Below are positions 56,501 to 64,000 of a DNA stretch of 64,000 bases, piece by piece. The notes beneath the pieces were generated by a model that saw only the letters and a list, made by a program, of their open reading frames with translations, had not been told where the DNA came from and ran no database searches. A program made the translations under genes and the position numbers. Positions within the stretch are counted from its first letter, which is position 1, and the number at the start of each line of letters is the position of its first letter. Origin of the DNA: Purpureocillium takamizusanense (Eukaryota; Ascomycota; Sordariomycetes; Hypocreales; Ophiocordycipitaceae); assembly GCF_022605165.1 (NCBI RefSeq), contig NC_063075.1, positions 1,736,001 through 1,800,000 of the forward strand, in the 5' to 3' direction.

Positions 56501-57015
56501 GCCATTCGACCGTGTCATTCCCGGACGAGAGCAAACTCACAGGGGTGGTGTCAATCCTGCACCGGGTTGCGACCACACGGCCATCAATCGTAGCGAGCCG
56601 GGGTCCAGCTAGCTGGGATTGCTCCAGGCTGTGCCTTCCGATCTCGCAGGTGGCCAGCGGTAGGAAACGGTGCCGGGAGTGCTTCGTTTTTCTTTGTGTT
56701 TGGTCAGGGGAATCTCACCGGCAGAGGGCGGCGAGGCCGCCGGTGGCCGATCCAACATCGTCGGATCTCCGACGGCCGGGCTCCGCCTGTAGCCGCCAAG
56801 CTCCGGACCGCCCACAGCGCTGCCTCGTCGGAACCCACGTGGTACGTATCGATGATGAATGAGCTTTGGGCCGAGCTGGGATATCAAGTCCATTATTAAT
56901 TCGGCCTTGCTCTTACCCAACCGCTTTTACACAATTTTTGTCCTGTCAATGGAGGCCTAACCTGGCTGGCACTAGCACCACGATCACTTCTGCTCTGTCC
57001 GGCCCACTGATGACT
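53552..57015. other. 3.5-kb region between carrier and dehydrogenase
   Basis: Should hold the carrier's promoter and leader and the dehydrogenase's 3' UTR. On the minus strand near 54080-54245 there is a protein-like frame with a hydrophobic stretch that runs into a GTGAGT donor, considered in the findings but not called. The rest has only overlapping short frames. A GGA-rich tract at 54379-54393 and a GC dinucleotide run near 54325 are the only repeats. Confidence 0.45.
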
Positions 57016-58125
57016 TCAGTTGACCGAAGGGAACGTTCCCAGTCTGCCACCGTCCAGCACAACTGCGACGCCATTGCAGTAGGCCCCTGCCACTGATGCA
57101 AGGTATAGCACCGTTCCTGCCATGTCTGTTGTAGCTCCCAGCCTTCCCAGTGGCACTACGCTCTCAGGCACATCAATGTATTGCCCTGTGGAGTCTTCCT
57201 TGAACGATTTGATGACGGAATCCGTCATTTCGCTCGGGAATACTGGTGTTGTTTCAAGCGTTAGCAAAGGGCGCTCCAATCTGAGTTGAGCCCTTGAGCA
57301 CAGCTTGGTGGGGAACTCACTTCCAGGAGCGATGCAGTTGGCCCTGCGGCGTGGTAAACCAACAATGGTCAGATACTTGCTGTAGAGTGGGACCGCGGTT
57401 TCTAGGGTCAGATGGTATATGACTTGCCTGATATGCCACTGCGAGAGCGCGACCGACAGCATTTTGGTGGCGTGGGTGGCCGCTGCCTTGGACTGGCCGT
57501 AGGCATAGCCTCCCGTCTGTTTCTTGTTGAACCCGGCAATGGAGCTGACTACAACAATCTGCGATGACTGGCGCAGGTTTCTCTTCTCGTTACCCTTGCC
57601 CAATAGCTTTAGAAACGCCATCGACGTGTACCAGACAGCCGTCGTGTTGACTGCAAATGTATCCGTGTACTCGGACGTCTCAACGTCAAAGTTCTCGTCG
57701 GCAAATTGGTCTAGCGACATGTCTGGCGTTATTTTCGTCACCTGTGGGCCAGAAATGCCCGAGTTGCAGACCAGCAGATTCAGATACCCGGCGTCGTTCT
57801 CGACATGCTCGACTGCCGCCTTCAGACTCTCCTTGGACGTCACGTCGCACTGCAGGACCGCTGCATTTGGCCCAATGCTGGTGGCAGCTCGTCGCAAAGT
57901 GTCTAAGCGCCTCCCTGCAATGTACACCTTGGCGGCCCCGTTGCTGGCCAGTGCCTTGGCTATCATTAGACCAATACCTGTTGGTGTAATATGTAAGTAC
58001 TAAGTCTTGCCGCAGAACGACCCGAACAACGTACCAGACCCTCCTCCAGTTATCAGCGCAACAAGGCCATTGACATTGAACAGCGACCCCGCCGATTCCG
58101 CCGGCTCGTTCGCTTGAGAAGACAT
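57016..58125 (-). CDS. Short-chain dehydrogenase/reductase (SDR)
   Basis: Four exons (58125-58035, 57977-57428, 57343-57321, 57242-57016) give 296 residues. The Rossmann motif TGGGSGIG (26-33) is split by intron 1. The N(A)-type Asn (N141), catalytic Ser (S175/S176) and YGQSK (Y190, K194) are all present, so the enzyme should be active with NAD(P)H. Introns 2 (84 nt, GC-AG) and 3 (78 nt, GT-AG) are multiples of three without stops, so reading through gives a longer protein with 28 and 26 extra residues. Splicing both restores IRANCIAPGIFPSEMT, the usual SDR run, and I prefer that form. The start MSSQANEPAES is the only Met before the fold. Substrate unknown. Divergent from BUD22. Confidence 0.88.
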
Positions 58126-58538
58126 TTGCGTACTTCAGTACAACAATGGCGATGAATAGAAAATCACTTGCAAAGAGCGAGATACGACAGGCGATATACG
58201 TTAAAAAGAAACAAGAAAGAATATACGAAGTACGAACGAGCCACGTCACTCATATAGCGCCATAATGTACTGGTAATAGGAATCTCTTTCCCCGCGCGCT
58301 GAGACGGTCTTCACGTCTCCACAATGGCCCGATTGCCGATGCCTGCTCACGACGAGATCAGTAATTGTCCAAGTTCCATTCTCGCACTGTATCTGCCCAG
58401 GAACCTCTGGTCGCGTATGGACTTGAGTGCACAGTGCATCTTCAGGGCGCAGACTGTATGCGCTAAAATTGTTCGGGTAGCCCAAGCCATCGCAGATTTA
58501 GCTTCAAGAACTTCACCCAAGTACAGCGACAAGTCGAA
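58126..58538. promoter_or_regulatory. Divergent upstream region of SDR and BUD22
   Basis: About 410 bases serve both genes. A TACGAAGTAC decamer sits at 58224-58233, about 100 bases from the SDR start. The rest is A-rich near 58200. Confidence 0.5.
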
Positions 58539-59973
58539 ATGCCCAAGCGAAAACGAGACAACGACACAAGTCTCGCCTCGGTTCTTGAGAACCATCAAAA
58601 TGAGGTGTCAAAGGCGCTGAAGGCTTCCAAGGGCTTCGAGCGGCAGCGCCTCAGCAAGAGGCTGCGCGAGGATGGGCTGCAACCCGATAAACAGGAACGA
58701 TTAGAACGGGAAGTGGCAGCATTGAAGGTGCGTTCACGCCGGCAACCCTCGCCCAAAATCCGACTTGCTAATTACCTTATAGTCCTTGGACCTTCATCGC
58801 ACAGCCCGTGTGCACTTGATATCGTCGCTTCTCAAAGTCAAGTCCATCGCGACCTCGGCCGATCTCCCGGACGAACTTCGAACCGCGATATCCAAACCCG
58901 AACTGCCCGAGGCGGAGCGAGTGGCCCTACACAATGTCACCAGTGCTCTGTACAACCGAGAGCCGGTCAGACGGGCAATCAACCAAGCCATTGCGGCGGT
59001 TTGCGGCGTGCTCAACGTACCAGCGCCTGCCAAAGGCAAAAGAGTAAGGAAGGATGCGCGGGCGGAGCAGGAAGAGCAGCCCTCCGATCGGATGCAACAC
59101 CAGCCGGCGGATGAGGCTACATCGAAGAGCTCTGGGATGCCCTACCAGGACGATGACGAAACCGACTTTGAGGGATTCGGCTCTGACGTCGATCAGCCTG
59201 GCCCGACTGTGGAGGCGCCAGACAACGATGCAGAAGCCGACGAAGAAACACAATACTCGCACTACGATGATCTTCTTGGTAGCTCGGAAGATGAAGACGA
59301 TGAAGAAGAATTCGACTTGTCAAAATTTGCACACCTGAAAGGCAGAGAAACGGCCAACCTCGACGACATTTCGCTATCCGGTTCTGCGTCTGATGTTGAG
59401 TCGGAAGCAGAGTCTATCGTATCGGGGGAACAATCACGTTCACCATCGCCCTCGCCTCCCCTCAAGAAGAAGAAGAAAGAACCGAAAGGAGATTCCGCAT
59501 CCGGCCAGCCTGGCCCCGCTAGGGATTCTACGTTCCTCCCGTCTCTTATGGGAGGCTATATCTCAGGCTCTGAATCGGCCTCGGATATTGAGGAAGCGAA
59601 GCCGAAGAAGCGGCGCGGCCAACGAGCGAGGCAAGCCATCTGGGAACAAAAGTACGGTTCCGGCGCGAAACATCTGCAGAACCTCCCAAAGAAGGGCGGT
59701 AGGGACTCAGGTTGGGACATGAAACGAGGCGCCGTGGACGGAGACGATCAGGGGCGCAAGACGCCTTGGAAGAAGGGTATTCACAATCCCCTAGGAAAAC
59801 ATGCGGGCTTCGCGGGTGCGGCCACGGTGAACCGACCCATGCCCAAATCAGATCCGAAGAAGACAACGAGGGACGACGAAGGCCCGCTGCATCCCAGCTG
59901 GGCAGCGAAGAAGAAGGCGCAAGAATCACAAAAGGCAGTCGCCTTTGCTGGGCAGAAGGTGGTGTTCGATTAG
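58539..59973 (+). CDS. BUD22: BUD22-family ribosome biogenesis protein
   Basis: Two exons (58539-58727, 58783-59973), 55-nt phase-0 intron, 459 residues. The N-terminus MPKRKRDND is basic; a helical region follows (LHRTARVHLISSLLKVKSI). The middle is Asp/Glu/Ser-rich with a KKKKKE nuclear-localisation-like stretch. The C-terminal family signature is clear: RQAIWEQKYGSGAKH, then HPSWAAKKKAQE and the ending AFAGQKVVFD. Yeast Bud22 is a nucleolar factor for 18S rRNA maturation, and the SRFBP1/BUD22 family shares this tail. The adjacent SDR is unrelated in function. Confidence 0.9.
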
Positions 59974-60439
59974 ATTCTGGTTGCTACGAAGCGCATAAGT
60001 CGCGAATGGATTCGCCATTGTTGCCATGTCCCTTGTGCTTGTGCGCGACAGGCTCAAGCTACTGGTACCTGCTGCATAATTGCCCCAGTTCCTTCCTGCC
60101 CATTTGGCCATCTTTATGTTCTTGCCTCGCTGGCCCGCCATGTGATGTTTTGGAAAGCGCAGACGAGACGGGACCATGCAGCGTCAACCAGCTGCCAAGT
60201 ACACCATCAAGGATAGGAGTTTGTTTCGATCTCCGAATCGTCGTTTTATATCCTTAAAATAAGCGCTTGACTTCTCGGTTCGATTCCCTGTTGCTTTGGC
60301 CTCACTCCGACATCCTCAGTCCCGACTCTATTCCGAAGTATCCTCGGCCGCTCTCATACCTTTGCCACAGTTCGCGATCCTCTGACTGTCTCCAAATCCC
60401 TGCTGCTAGTCAAGCCTTCTCTGCGAGTCGTCTGATCAT
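59974..60439. other. Intergenic region between BUD22 and the orphan gene
   Basis: Both genes run on the plus strand, so this holds the BUD22 3' UTR and the orphan's promoter and leader. A B-box-like GGTTCGATTCC at 60278-60288 was examined and is not part of a tRNA. Confidence 0.5.
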
Positions 60440-62662
60440 ATGGCGCCCGAGGTCCACGCTCCCGGCGATCGAAATCTATGCCGCGCGGATGACACTGCTC
60501 CCCTGGGGTTCCATGGGCGTACCTCGGCTCCTTTGAATTGTGAAGCAGCCAGCAGCATCACGGGAGAAGATCGTCCAAGCCTTCGGAAGACCGGTGCAAT
60601 TACGCAATCAACATGTCTCGAACCGGGACACACTCAATCGTATGATGGTTCAGATACATGCGTTCTGGGCACCAATCAGTCTGGATCATTACCAGAGACC
60701 AGTCACAGTCACAAAACAGGTCAGACCAGAGTCATCGAGAAACAAATTACAGAGAGCGATGGTAATTGCCACAAGCAGGAACTTGGCTCTGTCAAATCAA
60801 GCATTACCTTCCAGGCCTTTCGCCTGATGAATGAGCTTTCCAGAGCTGCTGCATCTGCGGCTCAACGACTATCGCCGAGTACATCGACACCGAGCGTGGA
60901 GCCGTTGACGTCCGGTACCGACAATGACTACTCAACGCCGCAAAGTTTGCAAGATGAGGCCGTCTACATCTTCAACCCCCGTCACAACGCGTCAGCATGC
61001 TATTTATACAAACCCAGAAGCCCGTCGACAGAGGCATACGAGGTCGAGCACGTGGCGGTAAAAGTGGTACATGACCAAGAAGCCGTGGGTCAAGCGGCCT
61101 ACCTGCTGTCAATTTCTGAGAAAGATGACACGTTGAAGAGTGTCGGGTGCGGGTTTGCAGCTACAGTCACCAGCGACGAAAACTGCCGGGTGGCTCAGGC
61201 GGCAGCCACGGACTCTAGCAATTCGGTCCAGCAAAGCGATATTGCTCCCCAGCAGCCTCCTTTCCATTCAAATTCACAGGCCCTGTCAGTCGAGTTGCGT
61301 CGCCAGCTTCAACAGCGAGCTCGATCCCGCGCTAAACACTGCATTATCGACGAGATCGCGATTCTTGCGGCTACAGGCAAAGGCATGTACCTCCTGAGCG
61401 AAGACGATGTGACTGGAGCCGTGGAAGCGACTGTCTCAGAAGATATGTCGACAAACAGAGATGTATACTCTTTGCGACATGTTGAGAATGCCCCTGAAAA
61501 GCCTCCCGGGTCACCGTCTCTACCAAAGTTGGACGAAAGAACAAAACGCATCAGCCCGCGGATTTCGGCACCTGCAGGACCAGCGACAACTTTTAGCTTA
61601 CCCAAAACCTCCTTTTCGAGTACCAGCCTGGCTTACGAGCGCGGAGACGCGAGGAATATCGAGTACGATGTGTCAACTATTGTCTCCCAGGGAAGTGTAG
61701 CCGAAATTGTGTGGACGGAAGACGACCCCCATTTCCGTGATCAGCTCCGAGGCAACTCGCGCTGCAGCGCCGCCTTGCTTGCGATCCCGCCTAATCAAGA
61801 CGGAGGGCGACGAGTGCAAGCTAGTGCTAGTGCGGAAGCGCATGCTGGGCCTCACAATACACTTGTGAGCCCATTCGGAGGGGACTCTTCACGGAGCAGT
61901 AGCCTGTTTAGGGGCGTCTCAGAGGCCACTGGCTACCCCTCAAACATTACGTCCTTTCCTGTGCTGCAGCCACGACACTGCACGAACGAGTGGCTGACGC
62001 CAACGATGGAGGTGGAACAGCTCGACCGCACTCCCTGTACAGATCTGTACCGGCTCGGCGTGGATGCTCACTGCGGAAAGCCCGTTGCCATAAGCACGCA
62101 ACAGGTATACGAGCCCGTACCTACGACATGGTGTCGCAATCGTTCACTGCTTCACGAGGATCTATTCAACCCAATCATTCCCTGGGTTGAGCGCAGAGTC
62201 ACGGAGGGGATCTCGAGTGGCATCAGCTCCTACAGGCGAATTGGAACTTCCATTGGTTCCGCATCTCACAGACGACGAAGTTCTCATGCGACAGCACTCA
62301 AGGTCCCTGAGACTGCCTCCGTTGATACCATACTGCCAGGCATCTTCGAAAAGATCAAGCGAGGGGGCGAAAAGATGTTTCACAGACACGACTGTCTTGA
62401 CGGTATTGGGACTGCCGCGACATCTAACTTGTCTGTTGCGCCTGGACATCCCAGAGCCGTTCCCCGGTCACGCGATAGTCTGATCAGGGAACGTACGCCT
62501 GAACCACCGAAACCGGACCCCGCGGGAATATACGAGGCAATGACTGGTAGCACAATGGTGGCTTCCCGCAAACGACACGACACTTGCTCGGAGGACAACC
62601 GGCCGCATGTTTATGAGAATGATATGGATTCCGTCTCGAGAGCTATTGTGCCAGCAGCTTGA
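60440..62662 (+). CDS. Orphan protein of 740 residues
   Basis: Single exon from ATG to stop. I recognise no domain. The sequence is Ser/Thr-rich, with low-complexity and probably disordered stretches. A more conserved-looking block spans about 125-215 (FQAFRLMNELSRAAASAAQ, then AVYIFNPRHNASACYLYKP and VAVKVVHDQEA). Others are about 288-335 (LRRQLQQRARSRAKHCIIDE and GMYLLSEDDV) and 585-600 (NPIIPWVERRVTEGISSGIS). No signal peptide or membrane helix is evident. Fairly even amino-acid use and its length over both halves argue for a real gene, and its codon pattern matches that of neighbouring genes by eye. Function unknown. Confidence 0.7.
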   Translation: MAPEVHAPGDRNLCRADDTAPLGFHGRTSAPLNCEAASSITGEDRPSLRKTGAITQSTCLEPGHTQSYDGSDTCVLGTNQSGSLPETSHSHKTGQTRVIEKQITESDGNCHKQELGSVKSSITFQAFRLMNELSRAAASAAQRLSPSTSTPSVEPLTSGTDNDYSTPQSLQDEAVYIFNPRHNASACYLYKPRSPSTEAYEVEHVAVKVVHDQEAVGQAAYLLSISEKDDTLKSVGCGFAATVTSDENCRVAQAAATDSSNSVQQSDIAPQQPPFHSNSQALSVELRRQLQQRARSRAKHCIIDEIAILAATGKGMYLLSEDDVTGAVEATVSEDMSTNRDVYSLRHVENAPEKPPGSPSLPKLDERTKRISPRISAPAGPATTFSLPKTSFSSTSLAYERGDARNIEYDVSTIVSQGSVAEIVWTEDDPHFRDQLRGNSRCSAALLAIPPNQDGGRRVQASASAEAHAGPHNTLVSPFGGDSSRSSSLFRGVSEATGYPSNITSFPVLQPRHCTNEWLTPTMEVEQLDRTPCTDLYRLGVDAHCGKPVAISTQQVYEPVPTTWCRNRSLLHEDLFNPIIPWVERRVTEGISSGISSYRRIGTSIGSASHRRRSSHATALKVPETASVDTILPGIFEKIKRGGEKMFHRHDCLDGIGTAATSNLSVAPGHPRAVPRSRDSLIRERTPEPPKPDPAGIYEAMTGSTMVASRKRHDTCSEDNRPHVYENDMDSVSRAIVPAA

Positions 62663-62981
62663 TACCCTCTCCCCTACGATACAAACACATCACGTTCCGC
62701 CGCACCTTGTATACTCTTGCTAGACTAGTTATAGAATACCTTGATTGGCTTGCCCGACCATCGCTTCGCTTGTGTCGATTTCTGATGGTGGTAAGAAAGT
62801 ACTCGCAGCTCAAGTGTACCAGGCGTTATCATACGGGTGACAGAATCAGTTCTCCGGCAGGCAGCGGTTGGCAACTGCAGATTCAGAATTGAACACGGCC
62901 ACCGCAACGTACTCCTCTTCCCCACCAAGAGCTAAAGAGACCAAAAAGGAAGACGAACAGTTGCCGAAACAACAAAAAGAT
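62663..62981. other. 3' region of the orphan gene
   Basis: Holds the orphan's 3' UTR and, at its end, the pol III terminator of the tRNA. Nothing else seen. Confidence 0.5.
62974..62978 (-). terminator. RNA polymerase III T-run terminator
   Basis: Five T on the minus strand a few bases past the tRNA 3' end, the standard pol III stop signal. Confidence 0.8.
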
Positions 62982-62992
62982 TGGACGAGCGG

Positions 62993-63003
62993 GGAATTGA
63001 ACC
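62993..63003 (-). promoter_or_regulatory. Pol III B box of the tRNA
   Basis: GGTTCAATTCC on the minus strand matches the B-box consensus GGTTCRANYCC. Confidence 0.85.
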
Positions 63004-63055
63004 CCGGACCTTCAGCAGACGCATGTTGGTAATCCAATGCGAAGCAGACGCCATA

Positions 63056-63066
63056 CCACTAGACCA
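63056..63066 (-). promoter_or_regulatory. Pol III A box of the tRNA
   Basis: TGGTCTAGTGG on the minus strand matches the A-box consensus TRGYNNARNNG. Confidence 0.85.
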
Positions 63067-63073
63067 CACGCCC

Positions 63074-63795
63074 CTTGCTTGTGAATGGCTGGGGCTTATT
63101 GATGCTTATGCGGTGCGGAAATACCTGACCCGCCATCATGGAGACGTGCTGCCAGCCGCTCCACAGGCTGTGAGGCCCACCCATTATCCACCAAAAGAGC
63201 GAGCTGCTAGCGGTGGGCAGTGGCAGACACGCCCTGTCCGGCCCGTCAGACGTTAGTAGAGAAACTATGAAGTGTGCATGTGCAAAGGATTTCATTTCGT
63301 CAATGAATGGATTTTCCAGAAATTTGCCTTATTCTTCTTCATGGTAGGGAACCTCCTTATTCGGTTTAGGTTGAAGGCGCGTCTCTTCTTGGCAGTGCGA
63401 TGTTGAGCGGGCCAAGGGGGACCAGAGCGAAGCTCGACTTTGTCATTGCTGGGATGGATTGGTTGTGGGTCAGCCTTCCAGTCGGCCGGCTCTTTCACTG
63501 CTCTCTCTCTCGCTCGGCCACCTATATAGCTCTTCTTTCTCCATTCATAGCCCATTAAGAAGGTCTCTCCATGAGCTGTGCGCCCTTGCCCCTTTTGTCA
63601 GTACATACAATGCTGTCACGGCAGGAGCTCAACTGCTAAGGTAGTGCGATTGTAACGAACGCATAGACCGATATCAATCTTGCGACGGCAGCTCAAAAGG
63701 TGTGTCAATTGAACCGTGGAAGTGCAAAAGAGCGAATGAAAGAAATGATATGTTCTCCACGCTAGATTCAATGCTGTTGTTCCGGTGAGCAGCAT
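63074..63795. other. Intergenic region before the edge gene
   Basis: Holds the tRNA 5' flank and the 3' UTR of the edge gene. No additional gene is supported. Confidence 0.5.
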
Positions 63796-64000
63796 CTATA
63801 TAGCTTTAGATGCCCTAGCTTTATTCTCCCGGTGTCTTTTCTCCTTGGACGCCATCTTCCTGCGCGACATCCAGGACCTGTTGAGATCTCCACGGTTCTC
63901 CCAGAACCATGTTTGAAAGTCGCTCTTCTCAGTTCCTTGCCGCTGCGCTGCGTCTTCGTCCTCGTCCCCATCTGCGATGTCTTCCTCTTCCTCCTCTGCT
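63796..64000 (-). CDS. C-terminal end of a gene cut by the window edge
   Basis: The final 68 codons of a minus-strand gene whose start is outside the window. The visible part is an acidic run (EEEEEDIADGDEDEDA), then FQTWFWENRGDLNRSW and a very basic tail with RRKMASKEKRHRENKAR, ending SKAI. The conserved-looking Trp-rich block and basic tail suggest a nuclear or nucleolar protein, but I cannot name it. Confidence 0.7.
   Translation of the reverse strand, partial: AEEEEEDIADGDEDEDAAQRQGTEKSDFQTWFWENRGDLNRSWMSRRKMASKEKRHRENKARASKAI

Larger units (their letters stand above)
62982..63073 (-). tRNA. tRNA-Ala(CGC) with a 20-nt intron
   Basis: Folded by hand on the minus strand, 72 nt mature. The acceptor stem has G3.U70, the alanine identity pair, and discriminator A73. 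The anticodon stem TCTGC/GCTGA encloses a loop that gives CGC at 34-36. An intron of 20 nt (63037-63018) lies just 3' of position 37, the usual place, and its GCG pairs with the anticodon, as expected for a pre-tRNA. The T-stem CGGGG/CCCCG is perfect. Position 6-67 and one anticodon-stem pair are T.T mismatches, so the gene may be a weak or drifting copy; a different isotype is possible. Confidence 0.75.

Noticed and set aside
60278..60288. GGTTCGATTCC, a perfect tRNA B-box-like string
   Set aside because: The flanking bases cannot form a T-stem and no A box or acceptor stem lies at the right distance upstream.

Overview
The window reads as nuclear DNA of a filamentous ascomycete (Pezizomycotina). 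Its genes are split by short GT-AG introns of about 50-110 nt (one 178 nt), and it carries fungal-specific families: a phytochrome hybrid kinase, a copper-fist factor, a Zn2Cys6 factor, a Yrb30-type Ran-binding protein and a Q/N/G/Y-rich Sup35. A Hypocreales-like Sordariomycete is my best guess, from the look of the Sup35 N-terminus and overall composition; that is inference. No virus, CRISPR array, rRNA or intact transposon was seen. Exon structures were built by hand from splice signals, reading frame and family knowledge, and each multi-exon model closes in frame.

Layout: SUP35/eRF3 (-, 1172-3469) diverges from a Yrb30-type protein (+, 4510-6447). A JmjC/cupin protein (-, 6967-7992) diverges from CK2 beta (+, 8612-9704). 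PAN2 follows (-, 10290-14358, 12 exons). A SAM methyltransferase (-, 15009-15939) diverges from an RGT1-like Zn2Cys6 regulator (+, 17622-19969). A copper-fist factor (-, 22313-23839) is followed by about 12.3 kb without a recognisable gene (23840-36171). Then come a phytochrome histidine kinase (+, 36172-40718), an intronless ABCA-type ABC transporter (-, 41758-46752), RAD4/XPC (-, 49164-51705), a mitochondrial oxoglutarate/malate-type carrier (-, 52499-53551), a short-chain dehydrogenase (-, 57016-58125), BUD22 (+, 58539-59973), a 740-residue orphan (+, 60440-62662), an intron-containing tRNA-Ala(CGC) (-, 62982-63073) and the C-terminal end of a gene cut by the window edge (-, 63796-64000).

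Most genes are housekeeping: translation termination, mRNA deadenylation, protein phosphorylation, nuclear transport, nucleotide excision repair, ribosome biogenesis and metabolite transport. They do not form one pathway. The parts worth a second look are the long gene-free stretch beside the phytochrome, two stop-free introns in the dehydrogenase (one with a GC donor), the methyltransferase/regulator divergent pair, the orphan protein, the rarely seen ABCA transporter and the tRNA with two stem mismatches.
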